NCBI RefSeq assembly: GCF_011516655.1
Contig: NZ_WOSV01000002.1
Location: 434,001-498,000, forward strand
Length of the DNA stretch: 64,000 nt
Direction: 5' to 3'
From: Acetobacter thailandicus
Lineage (GTDB): Bacteria; Pseudomonadota; Alphaproteobacteria; Acetobacterales; Acetobacteraceae
The translations under genes were made by a program, and so were the position numbers. Shown one piece after another: positions 45,007 to 52,982 of this stretch. How positions within the stretch are numbered: the stretch's first letter is position 1; every line of letters starts with the position of its first letter. A model generated the notes under the pieces. The model was not told the origin of the DNA. It did no database searches and saw only the letters and a program-made list of their open reading frames with translations.

Positions 45007-45936
45007 TCATTTTTTTAAATATTTGAAAATACGGCCATCAATAGAGGCAAGACCAAGACCAATAACAGCCATACCCAGTAACGAGCGTGCGGTAATAACC
45101 TCCCCCAGTATTCCCCAGCCCAGTAAAAGAGCTGTGACCGGCACAAGAAATGTCACAAGCAAGACGTTTGTTGCACCTGCAACTGCCAGAATATGGAAAA
45201 ACAGAATATAACCAATAACAGTGCTGAAAAATGAAATGCCGATCAAAGCACCCCATACATCCAGGCCCGGCATGGGCAGCTGCCACGGATGATCAAATAA
45301 CAAAACAAGCGGCAGCAAAACGAGGGCCGCACTCGTAATCTGCCCGGTTGCAATTTTAAGGGGCGGTATCGCACTGAAGCGTTTACCAAACACACCGCCA
45401 ATAGCATAACTTACAGCCGCACCAAGGCTTGCCAGCTCACCCACCAGGCTGTGACCACCCGGCGCGCTAAAGAGGTCACCGCCGACAAGGATCATCACCC
45501 CGGCAAAACCAGCCGCAATACCAGCAATTTTAGGCAGAGATAATTTTTCTGTCTCTGTATAAAAATGAGCCACAATAATTGTAAAAACCGGTGTTGTCGC
45601 ATTCAGAATACTGGCCAGGCCGCTTGAAAGCCTTTGCTCGCCACACACTATCAGCGCAAAAGGCACCGCATTATTAAAAATACCCAGAATAATAAAATCG
45701 CGCCACATAGCCCACGAATGCGGCAGCATGTCACGCTTTATCATCAGCCAGATATTAAGAATAAGTGCGGCTATAAACACACGCCCGAAAACAATCAGAA
45801 AGACAGGCAGATGAGCCGCAACCATAATCTTGAAAAAGAAGAAGGAAGCACCCCACAAAAAGGCCAGAACAGCGAGCATGATCCATTCACGCCCTCCCAT
45901 GGCAGGCGCGGCAGAAACGCCATTTTCAGGCTGCAT
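45007..45936 (-). CDS. EamA/DMT-family transporter
   Basis: A 309-residue exporter with ten predicted transmembrane helices in two EamA repeats (about 18-145 and 155-300). Each repeat begins with a WG.SF-like segment (FLWGASFFFFK) and has the internal small-residue pattern of drug/metabolite transporters. Likely efflux of amino acids or metabolites; substrate unknown. Not part of an obvious operon. Confidence 0.85.
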   Translation of the reverse strand: MQPENGVSAAPAMGGREWIMLAVLAFLWGASFFFFKIMVAAHLPVFLIVFGRVFIAALILNIWLMIKRDMLPHSWAMWRDFIILGIFNNAVPFALIVCGEQRLSSGLASILNATTPVFTIIVAHFYTETEKLSLPKIAGIAAGFAGVMILVGGDLFSAPGGHSLVGELASLGAAVSYAIGGVFGKRFSAIPPLKIATGQITSAALVLLPLVLLFDHPWQLPMPGLDVWGALIGISFFSTVIGYILFFHILAVAGATNVLLVTFLVPVTALLLGWGILGEVITARSLLGMAVIGLGLASIDGRIFKYLKK

Positions 45937-46133
45937 ACAACACTCCGGACATCAGCTCACTCCCTGAGGGGAACATAAGCCGACGTTCCCCTTTCTTTTC
46001 ACTGCTCGCCTGCCTACCAGAAGAGCGCGGGCTTTTCATGCGATTTATTTCAGCACAATACCCTGTTTCATCAGGCCCACACGTGGCATGAGAAGACTCA
46101 CAGGTCTTTATCAGACAGGGCAGCAAAAGATTT

Positions 46134-46580
46134 ATGACGAAAGTTGGCTTTTATCACCTGACACGCACCAGCGCAGCAGAGGCCCTGCCTCAGCTTTTAT
46201 CGCGCACGCTTGCCAGTCATAATAAAGCGGCCGTGTGGTGCAGCAGTAAGCCTTTTCTCGAAATGCTCGATAAAGCTTTGTGGGCTGTCTTTACCCCCAC
46301 ATGGCTGCCCCATGGCAAAGCCGGCATTTTAAGGCCCGACCTGCAACCGATATGGCTGACGACCGAAGACGATGTACCCAATGCCGCAAAATTTCTATTT
46401 TTGCTTGAAAACCGCACCTGTACAGAAACCACGCCCTTTGAGCGCATTTTCGATCTGTTTGACGGTCATGATGAAGATGCGGTTGCTGCAGCCCGCATAC
46501 GCTGGAAAACGCTGAAAGACGCAGGACACGAACTCGCCTACTGGCAGCAGCAGGATAAAGGCTGGAAGCAAATGCGCTGA
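46134..46580 (+). CDS. holC: DNA polymerase III chi subunit
   Basis: A clamp-loader accessory subunit that contacts SSB. 148 residues starting MTKVGFYHLTRTSAAEALPQLL, the standard HolC opening. The AVWCSSKPFLEMLDKALWAVF segment and PIWLTTEDDVPNAAKFLFLLEN are characteristic. The acidic FDLFDGHDEDAV and YWQQQDKGWKQ ends also fit. It converges on pepA; in many proteobacteria these two genes are neighbours, usually co-directional. Confidence 0.93.
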   Translation: MTKVGFYHLTRTSAAEALPQLLSRTLASHNKAAVWCSSKPFLEMLDKALWAVFTPTWLPHGKAGILRPDLQPIWLTTEDDVPNAAKFLFLLENRTCTETTPFERIFDLFDGHDEDAVAAARIRWKTLKDAGHELAYWQQQDKGWKQMR

Positions 46581-46595
46581 GCCAGAAGGCTCAGC
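46576..46595 (+). terminator. stem-loop overlapping the holC stop codon
   Basis: GCTGAGCC (46576-46583) pairs exactly with GGCTCAGC (46588-46595) with an AGAA loop. The stop codon 46578-46580 is in the first arm. T-run absent. Confidence 0.5.
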
Positions 46596-46604
46596 ACATA
46601 ATAT

Positions 46605-46627
46605 GAACTGACGAGATGTATCAGTTC
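46605..46627 (-). terminator. stem-loop overlapping the pepA stop codon
   Basis: GAACTGA (46605-46611) pairs exactly with TCAGTTC (46621-46627). The pepA stop (46621-46623) lies in the arm. It is close to the holC hairpin, so the convergent genes are separated by two hairpins. Confidence 0.4.
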
Positions 46628-48084
46628 TTTTCGTAATATTTGTGAACCAGAGTGTTCAGCAGGCTCACACCAAAACCGGTTGCGCCCTTAGCCTGGCCAA
46701 ACTTGCCCTTATCGAGCCATGATGTGCCAGCGATATCGAGATGTGCCCAGGGGGTTTTCTCAACAAAACGGCCAAGGAACTGCGCTGCCGTAATCGCGCC
46801 ACCTGCACGTCCGCCGATGTTTTTCATATCCGCGATGTCAGATTTAATCAGCGCATCATACTCTTTATGCAAAGGCATACGCCAGACTTTATCACCTGAC
46901 TTCAGCCCCGCATCAGTCAGCTCAGCAGCCAGCTCATCATTGTTTGAGAACAGGCCGGCATATTCTGTGCCCAGGCCCACCACAATGGCACCGGTCAGTG
47001 TTGCAAGGTCGATCATGAAAGCTGGTTTCACATGCTCTTCAGCATACCAGAGCAGATCAGCCAGAACCAGGCGGCCTTCGGCATCAGTGTTCAGCACTTC
47101 AATCGTTTTACCTGAAGCACTGCGCACAATGTCACCAGGGCGCTGGGCATTGCCTGACACCATGTTTTCAACCAGGCCAACAACACCAACGGCATTAACC
47201 GCAGCTTTACGCTCTGCCAGAGCCGCCATCAGACCAACAACGGTCGCAGCCCCTGCCATATCTCCCTTCATCTCATCCATGCCGGCGGCAGGTTTGATAG
47301 AGATACCACCTGAGTCAAAGGTTACACCCTTACCAATGAAGGAGAGAGGGGCATCGCCTTTTTTACCGCCGTTCCAGCGGATAATAACGGTGCGGGGAGC
47401 ATTTGCACTGCCCTGCGCCACGCCCAGAAGCGCACCAAAGCCAAGGCGCTCCATAGCCGGCACATCGAGCACTTCAACCTCAAGCCCAAGGTGACGAAGA
47501 CCCTGAATGCGTGCGGTGAACTCCTCGGGTGTCAGTACATTAGCTGGTTCTGTCACAAGGTCACGTGTCAGTGCTACACCATGAGCAACAGCCGCGCGGG
47601 CAGCCCATTTTTTCTGCACCTTCTCTGCATCAGCTGTAATAACTGTCACGCTGCTGAGCGCGTGAGCCTTACGGCTTTCAACCGGGTTAAGGTAAACAGA
47701 GAAATGATAGGCACCATAGGTTGCCCCTAAAGCAACGTCAGCAGCATGAGGCAGCTCACCGGTGGCAATGGTAATTTTCTCGGTTTTTCTGAGAGCTGAT
47801 GCTGCCAGGCTGCCTGCCTGCTCAGCTTTAAGAGCATCAAAAGCTTCAGCTTTACCCACACCGGCCAGTACAACACGGTCAAACTTACCGCCAGGCGCCA
47901 GCACGGTAACAATCTTACCTTCTTTGCCGGTAAATTCTTCTGCCTCTGCTGCCCGGGTGAGAACGCCACCGGTCATGTCATCAACGGTTTTAAACAGCGG
48001 AGAGGTCGTCTGCCCTTCTGCCACCAGCAGAACAAGCGAACCACCAGGCGCGATTGCCTCGGAAGAAAATGAAATATTCAACAT
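46621..48084 (-). CDS. pepA: leucyl aminopeptidase (M17)
   Basis: A hexameric two-metal aminopeptidase that removes N-terminal residues from peptides. The catalytic C-terminal domain has FIGKGVTFDSGGISIKP, the DMKGDMAGAA motif and the signature NTDAEGRLVLADLL. The open frame continues upstream to 48486, but those 134 codons look nothing like PepA and would overlap cysQ. The real start is ATG 48084 (MLNISFSSE), preceded by AGGAC. Length 487. Confidence 0.95.
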   Translation of the reverse strand: MLNISFSSEAIAPGGSLVLLVAEGQTTSPLFKTVDDMTGGVLTRAAEAEEFTGKEGKIVTVLAPGGKFDRVVLAGVGKAEAFDALKAEQAGSLAASALRKTEKITIATGELPHAADVALGATYGAYHFSVYLNPVESRKAHALSSVTVITADAEKVQKKWAARAAVAHGVALTRDLVTEPANVLTPEEFTARIQGLRHLGLEVEVLDVPAMERLGFGALLGVAQGSANAPRTVIIRWNGGKKGDAPLSFIGKGVTFDSGGISIKPAAGMDEMKGDMAGAATVVGLMAALAERKAAVNAVGVVGLVENMVSGNAQRPGDIVRSASGKTIEVLNTDAEGRLVLADLLWYAEEHVKPAFMIDLATLTGAIVVGLGTEYAGLFSNNDELAAELTDAGLKSGDKVWRMPLHKEYDALIKSDIADMKNIGGRAGGAITAAQFLGRFVEKTPWAHLDIAGTSWLDKGKFGQAKGATGFGVSLLNTLVHKYYEKN

Positions 48085-48409
48085 AAAATTAAGGTCCTCA
48101 TAACGCATAACGGTAGCCCCAACATGGAGATGATCGGCACGACTGACAAGGTACCTGTAAAAACTGTTATCGCCCGCAAACAGCCCCTGATGCAAAAAAG
48201 ACGACCCGTTTACCTGACAGCGAAACAGACTGTGCAAAGGATGCAATATTGTTTGCAGAATGCCCGCACCCGCTTCAGCCAGACAGAAACCATGAAAGCT
48301 GCGGCCCCGCTCTGACTGAGGCTCATACAACGCAGGCTGCCTGATAATCAGATATTCCTGCCGAATTGAGGGCATGACGGTTCGGTTAATTTGCCGTATA
48401 ACCGCTGGC
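48085..48409. other. divergent pepA/cysQ intergenic region
   Basis: About 325 bases that must hold the promoters of both genes. The minus frame stays open across it by chance, but its codons do not continue the PepA family. No RNA gene or clear operator recognised. Confidence 0.4.
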
Positions 48410-49189
48410 ATGAACACGCACACTGACGCACACCTCCTGGCTCTGGCTGCACAGCTTGCTGAAGAAGCCGCCGACATTATCCGCACAATCCGTGCCCGCG
48501 GCTTCGAAATTCAGACAAAGGCTGACACCTCTGTCGTGACCGAAGCAGACCATGCCGCCGAGCGCCATATCCTCAGGGGGTTGCGTGCGGCGTATCCTGA
48601 TATCCCGGTTATTGCAGAGGAAGAGGTGGCTTCAGGCCTGCATGGTGAGGTCTCCCCCGTATACTGGCTGGTGGACCCGCTGGACGGCACACGTGAATTT
48701 GCTGCCGGGCGTGACGACTTTACCGTCAATATTGGTCTGGTACGTGACGGGCGGGCCCACCTGGGCGCAATGGCCCTGCCTGCCTATGACCAGCTTTATA
48801 CAGGTGGCGTCGGCCTGCCTGCACAGCGTAAAGACAAAACCGGCACACACGCCATACACACACGCCTGCCCCCGGCTGAGGGGCTGCATGTCATGGCATC
48901 GCGCCATTATGCTGATGACCCGCGCCTGGCAGACTATCTGGGCGGGCGCAAAGTCGCCTCTGTGCGCAACCTGGGGTCAGCTGTGAAATTTGCCCGCGTT
49001 GCTGAGGGCGTAACAGACCTTTACCCCCGCCTTGGCCCGACAATGGAGTGGGACACCGCAGCCCCTCAGGCTATTGTTGAAGCGGCAGGCGGACATGTTA
49101 CACTGGCCGACGGCAGCCCTCTGCTCTATGGTAAACGCGGCTGGAAGAACCCTGAGTTTTTTTGCACCGGCACAACTGTCTCTTCATAA
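48410..49189 (+). CDS. cysQ: 3'(2'),5'-bisphosphate nucleotidase
   Basis: An inositol-monophosphatase-fold, Mg-dependent, Li-sensitive phosphatase that removes PAP made in sulphate assimilation. Metal-binding motifs are intact: EEE in VIAEEEVASG, WLVDPLDGTREFA, and WDTAAPQAIVEAAGG. The start at ATG 48410 (MNTHTDAHLLALAAQ) gives the family's N-terminus. ATG 48374 is an alternative with a poorly spaced GAGGG. Length 259 from the chosen start. Confidence 0.92.
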   Translation: MNTHTDAHLLALAAQLAEEAADIIRTIRARGFEIQTKADTSVVTEADHAAERHILRGLRAAYPDIPVIAEEEVASGLHGEVSPVYWLVDPLDGTREFAAGRDDFTVNIGLVRDGRAHLGAMALPAYDQLYTGGVGLPAQRKDKTGTHAIHTRLPPAEGLHVMASRHYADDPRLADYLGGRKVASVRNLGSAVKFARVAEGVTDLYPRLGPTMEWDTAAPQAIVEAAGGHVTLADGSPLLYGKRGWKNPEFFCTGTTVSS

Positions 49190-49229
49190 TTTATTTCAGA
49201 CATTTCAGACACAGCACTTTAAATAAAGC

Positions 49230-50219
49230 ATGACAAAACGTCTTACAGCTAACCAGGCCGGCCTCGAAACTGCTGCGCACATTCTGCGTCAGGGCGGGCT
49301 TGTCGCCTTTGGCACGGAAACCGTGTACGGCCTGGGCGGAGATGCCACACAACCTGAAGCTGTATCGCGTATCTTTCAGGCCAAAAACCGCCCCAGGTTT
49401 AACCCGCTCATCAGCCATTTTCCCTCCGCCGAAGCTGCTTTTTCTCAGGTTATCGCCAGCCCGCTGGCTCATCTCCTTGCTGAAACGTTCTGGCCTGGCC
49501 CATTAACGCTCATTTTGCCACGGGCACCGGGCAGCACCATCTCTGATCTGGCGGCTGATGGCCTCAGCACCCTGGCGGTGCGTGTGCCGCGTGGCGAGCA
49601 TGTGCTTTCACTCCTGGCGCTTACCGGCCGGCCGGTTGCGGCCCCCTCTGCCAACCGCTCAGGGCGGATCAGCCCCTCAGCAGCTGAACATGTCTTTGAC
49701 GAGCTTGATGGCAGAATTGATGCGGTTCTTGATACCGGCCCCTGTGCCGTCGGTCTTGAAAGCACCGTACTTGACCTGACTGCCCCTGGCAGCCCTGTAC
49801 TTTTACGCCATGGTGGCATTCCGGCTGAAGCACTCGAAAAAATCTGTGGCCCCTTCGCCTTTCCTCAGAGTGAAGCTGACGCAGCCCCCCTTTCCCCCGG
49901 GCGCATGCTCTCGCACTACGCACCGGCTCTGCCAGTGCGGCTGAACGCAACCAGTGTTGAAAAACATGAAGCCCTGCTGGCTTTTGGCCCGGCTCCTCTC
50001 ACCGGAGCGGGGGCGGTATGGAACCTGAGTGAAACAGGCAACCTTGAAGAAGCTGCTGCCCGCCTCTTTCAGGGCCTGCGCTATCTTGACACACTGGGCG
50101 CGCAGCACGGCTTTACTGCTCTTGCTGTGCAGCCTGTTCCGGCCAGCGGCATCGGCCTTGCCATACAGGACCGCCTGCGCCGCGCAGCAGCCCCCCGCCC
50201 CGGACAACCCCAGGCATGA
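49230..50219 (+). CDS. L-threonylcarbamoyladenylate synthase (Sua5 type)
   Basis: Makes threonylcarbamoyl-AMP for the t6A37 modification of ANN-decoding tRNAs. The N-terminal YrdC domain (residues 10-205) has FGTETVYGLGGDAT, the KNRPRFNPLI binding motif and the VAAPSANRSGRISPS loop. A C-terminal Sua5 domain follows (PGRMLSHYAPALPV onward), so this is the long two-domain form, 329 residues. It overlaps the next gene by four bases. Confidence 0.93.
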   Translation: MTKRLTANQAGLETAAHILRQGGLVAFGTETVYGLGGDATQPEAVSRIFQAKNRPRFNPLISHFPSAEAAFSQVIASPLAHLLAETFWPGPLTLILPRAPGSTISDLAADGLSTLAVRVPRGEHVLSLLALTGRPVAAPSANRSGRISPSAAEHVFDELDGRIDAVLDTGPCAVGLESTVLDLTAPGSPVLLRHGGIPAEALEKICGPFAFPQSEADAAPLSPGRMLSHYAPALPVRLNATSVEKHEALLAFGPAPLTGAGAVWNLSETGNLEEAAARLFQGLRYLDTLGAQHGFTALAVQPVPASGIGLAIQDRLRRAAAPRPGQPQA

Positions 50220-50749
50220 CAGCGTTTGACCCCAAGGAGCTTAAAACGCTCTCTGACATTCTCGCGCTGATTCTTGATGAGGAACAGGGGCAGTCAGCCT
50301 CTGCCCTTGATGCCATTAAAGCGCGGGCAAGACGTAATAAAATTACGGGCGGAGCACTTAAAAACCTGTTTCAGACTATCACTGACGATCCTTCATGGCG
50401 TAGCAGTTTTAAAAATACGAAAGCACAAACCCAGGATAAGTCAGAAGAGTATCTTGCCCGCCTGGGGCAGATGCGCACCACGCTCAATGAAACCAGCGAA
50501 GAGCTGACAGCCACACGCAATTATACGCACAAGCTGCACGCGCAGCTGCAATATGCCATAAGCCTGCGAAAAGAAACTGAGATGGAGCTGGCGGAGCTGA
50601 TTACCAGAAGGCACTACCCCAGCAGGGTGATGATCTTTGCTCTTTTTAGTGCTGGTCTTATCGTCGGAGCCGCCACAGCCGAGATCCTTCACGTCCTCCT
50701 TCATACAGCAACGCATGTTGTCACAGATAATGCCCGCTATCTCTACTGA
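50216..50749 (+). CDS. coiled-coil membrane protein, unknown, coupled to the Sua5 gene
   Basis: 177 residues. N-terminal 60 residues are helical and charged. Residues 75-135 form a probable coiled coil rich in Glu, Leu, Thr and Lys. One transmembrane helix (142-166) ends the protein with a short tail, probably outside the cytoplasm. It shares a 4-base overlap with the Sua5-type gene, so it is on the same transcript and translated together. I do not recognise the family. It could be an envelope protein that merely rides in the operon. Confidence 0.7.
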   Translation: MTAFDPKELKTLSDILALILDEEQGQSASALDAIKARARRNKITGGALKNLFQTITDDPSWRSSFKNTKAQTQDKSEEYLARLGQMRTTLNETSEELTATRNYTHKLHAQLQYAISLRKETEMELAELITRRHYPSRVMIFALFSAGLIVGAATAEILHVLLHTATHVVTDNARYLY

Positions 50750-50835
50750 CTGATTGCCGCAACGCCTCTTTTGCGCATTATGACCCGGCTTTTTTATATT
50801 TCTCTGGATTCACTGCTCTTCGACAAGGTTAAACT

Positions 50836-52269
50836 ATGTCTGACTCATCTCTGCCTCCCTCTCTGCATACCGCCCTGAAAGATCTGCTCGGCCCGGCAGG
50901 TTTGCTGACCGGAACAGATGATACAGCATCATACTGCACAGACTGGCGGATGCTCTATCAGGGCCGGTGTGCTGCTGTTTTGCGCCCCGCCTCGACCGAA
51001 GAGTGTGCAAAAGCTGTTGCTCTGTGTGCAGAGCATGGTGTGCCTATGGTGCCTCAGGGCGGTAATACCAGCATGGTCGGTGGCGCCACCCCTGACGACA
51101 GTGGCAGAGCCGTTATTATATCAACCACACGTATGAACCGCATTCGCCACATTGACCACGGCGACCTGACAATGACAGTTGAAGCCGGTGTCACTCTTAA
51201 AGCCGCTCAGGAGGCCGCAGCCCGCGAGGGGCTGATGCTGCCACTCTCTATATCCTCTGAAGGGTCAGCTGATATTGGTGGTGTTATCGCCACAAATGCA
51301 GGTGGCAACAACACGGTGCGCTATGGCAATGCCCGTGAGCTGACGCTGGGCCTCGAAGTTGTTTTACCCGACGGCAACACACTCAACCTGATGCGCAGAC
51401 TGCGCAAAGATAATACCGGTTACCCGCTGCGTCAGCTTTTTGTCGGAGCAGAAGGCACCCTGGGGCTGATTACCACCGCTATTATACAGCTGCAGCCCAG
51501 CCCCCGCTCGCGTGAGACGGCGCTGTGTGCCGTGCAGAGCCCTGAACAGGCCCTGGCGCTTTTTGCTGCTTTTCGTAAACATGACCCGTCAGCCGTTCTG
51601 GCTTTTGAGTATATGTCAGGCACCAGCATGAACCTGGTAACAACACTGATCGATAACTGCACGCTGCCTCTGTCTGAACCTGCACCGGCTTATGCCCTGG
51701 TTGAACTGGCCAGCACACGTAGTGATGACAGCCTGCGCACCCTGATGGAGAGTGTGCTTGAACAGGCTTTTGAAGAAGAGCTGATTTCAGATGCTGTGCT
51801 TGCTGAAAGTGAAACCCAGCGTCAGTCACTTTGGATGATTCGCGAAGAACATGCTGAAGCACAAAAACGCGCAGGGGCTTCGGTTAAAAACGATGTTTCT
51901 GTCCCGCTTTCCGCTATTCCTGCTTTTATCACCGAAGCCACGCAGCGCTGTGAAGCCCTGATCCCTGGTATTCGTGTTGCACCCTTTGGCCATATTGGTG
52001 ATGGCAACATTCACTTTAACCTGGTGCAGCCTGAAGGCGGAGACTCGCAGGCTTTTCTGAGCCAGGACCACGCGATTATGGACACAGTGGCTGAAATTGT
52101 ACGCAAATATGACGGCTCATTCTCAGCAGAGCACGGCGTTGGCCAGCTTAAAACCTACATGATGCCGTCATGGCGTGGCGGGGCTGAACTCGCGACCATG
52201 GAAAAAATTAAAGCCGCTCTGGACCCGCACAACCTGATGAACCCTGGCAAAATTTTTCCGGCTGCCTGA
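50836..52269 (+). CDS. FAD-linked 2-hydroxyacid dehydrogenase (GlcD/Dld family)
   Basis: A 477-residue vanillyl-alcohol-oxidase-fold flavoprotein. The FAD-binding PQGGNTSMVGGATPD motif lies near residues 73-87, then IGGVIATNAGGNNTVRYGN. The C-terminal GHIGDGNIHFN and SAEHGVGQLK motifs carry the metal- and substrate-binding residues. It is closest to D-2-hydroxyglutarate/D-lactate dehydrogenases that pass electrons to the respiratory chain. The exact substrate is not decided. It ends 234 bases before the lipocalin-like gene, across the hairpin-rich leader. Confidence 0.87.
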   Translation: MSDSSLPPSLHTALKDLLGPAGLLTGTDDTASYCTDWRMLYQGRCAAVLRPASTEECAKAVALCAEHGVPMVPQGGNTSMVGGATPDDSGRAVIISTTRMNRIRHIDHGDLTMTVEAGVTLKAAQEAAAREGLMLPLSISSEGSADIGGVIATNAGGNNTVRYGNARELTLGLEVVLPDGNTLNLMRRLRKDNTGYPLRQLFVGAEGTLGLITTAIIQLQPSPRSRETALCAVQSPEQALALFAAFRKHDPSAVLAFEYMSGTSMNLVTTLIDNCTLPLSEPAPAYALVELASTRSDDSLRTLMESVLEQAFEEELISDAVLAESETQRQSLWMIREEHAEAQKRAGASVKNDVSVPLSAIPAFITEATQRCEALIPGIRVAPFGHIGDGNIHFNLVQPEGGDSQAFLSQDHAIMDTVAEIVRKYDGSFSAEHGVGQLKTYMMPSWRGGAELATMEKIKAALDPHNLMNPGKIFPAA

Positions 52270-52296
52270 GGCGAAATATAAATAAAAACAAACATT

Positions 52297-52380
52297 CCCC
52301 GGCCTGTTCTCCCTGACCTGAGGGAGAATAACGCCGGCAAACTGCCCTGCTACGGGCAGTCTCCCTCACCCCTGATGGGG
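52297..52380 (+). terminator. three consecutive hairpins after the hydroxyacid dehydrogenase gene
   Basis: Hairpin 1: an outer stem CCGGC/GCCGG (52299-52303 with 52333-52337) holds TTCTCCCT/AGGGAGAA (52307-52314 with 52321-52328). Hairpin 2: ACTGCCC/GGGCAGT (52341-52347 with 52354-52360). Hairpin 3: CCCC/GGGG (52369-52372 with 52377-52380). There is no T-run after any of them. It could end the upstream transcript or be a structured leader of the lipocalin/cit operon. Confidence 0.55.
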
Positions 52381-52394
52381 TCATGGCAGCATTG

Positions 52395-52409
52395 TTGCGT
52401 TTAACGCAA
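52395..52409. promoter_or_regulatory. 15-base palindrome upstream of the lipocalin/cit operon
   Basis: TTGCGTT-T-AACGCAA, a perfect odd palindrome 95 bases before the lipocalin-like start. Size and symmetry suit an operator for a dimeric regulator, which is not encoded nearby. Confidence 0.45.
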
Positions 52410-52503
52410 AGGTCATTTACCTCTGATGTGCGTAGCAAAACACTCTGTTGTGACTATGTTTGTTGACGAAATAAACAGACATTCAACAACATTGAAGGTT
52501 AGT

Positions 52504-52965
52504 ATGAGCGCATCAGTGAAATCCGACAAGGAAGCAGCCATGGCGCTAGCCGAATCAATTATTGGAACGTGGGAACTCGTTTCATACCAGGTTGAACTGC
52601 AGTCAACCGGTGAGTTTATTGACGCTATGGGAGATCATCCCCGCGGGCGTGTTATTTTCACCAATGATGGCTGGGTTGCCTTCAACCTTGAAGGCACCGG
52701 GCGCACCCCTGCTCAGACAGACCAGGACCGCGCTAAACTTATGAACACACTGGTGGCTTACATCGGCCGTTACCGGATTGAAGGTAATCAGTGGGTTACA
52801 AAAGTGCAGACAGCATGGGCACCTGAGTGGGTGGGCAGCGAACAGCGCCGCACCGTGACACTGCTTGGTGACACTATTCAGGTTGTAACTCCCTGGCGTA
52901 AAATGCCAAACTGGGCAAAGGATCAGATGTCACGCAGTATCATTAAATTCCAGCGCGCCAAATAA
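52504..52965 (+). CDS. lipocalin-like domain protein leading the citrate lyase operon
   Basis: 153 residues from ATG 52504 (MSASVKSDKE), chosen because GAAGG stands just before it; an ATG at 52426 opens the same frame but adds 26 unrelated residues. It shows the short lipocalin-like fold: the opening IIGTWELVSYQVE strand, GRVIFTNDGWVAFNLEG, a central helix, then GRYRIEGNQWVTKVQTAW and closing strands RRTVTLLGDTIQVVTPW. No signal peptide, so it is cytoplasmic. The citC gene starts 17 bases after its stop, hence one transcript. Role unknown; small-molecule binding is the usual guess for the fold. Confidence 0.75.
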   Translation: MSASVKSDKEAAMALAESIIGTWELVSYQVELQSTGEFIDAMGDHPRGRVIFTNDGWVAFNLEGTGRTPAQTDQDRAKLMNTLVAYIGRYRIEGNQWVTKVQTAWAPEWVGSEQRRTVTLLGDTIQVVTPWRKMPNWAKDQMSRSIIKFQRAK

Positions 52966-52982
52966 CGTTCGTAGCACGCGCT

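Noticed and set aside
46652-47494. 280-codon open frame opposite pepA
   Set aside because: Antisense shadow of PepA; Ser/Pro/Ala-rich translation typical of reversed coding sequence.
48085-48486. N-terminal extension of the pepA frame
   Set aside because: The conserved PepA start is at 48084 with a ribosome-binding site; the extension resembles no protein and overlaps cysQ.
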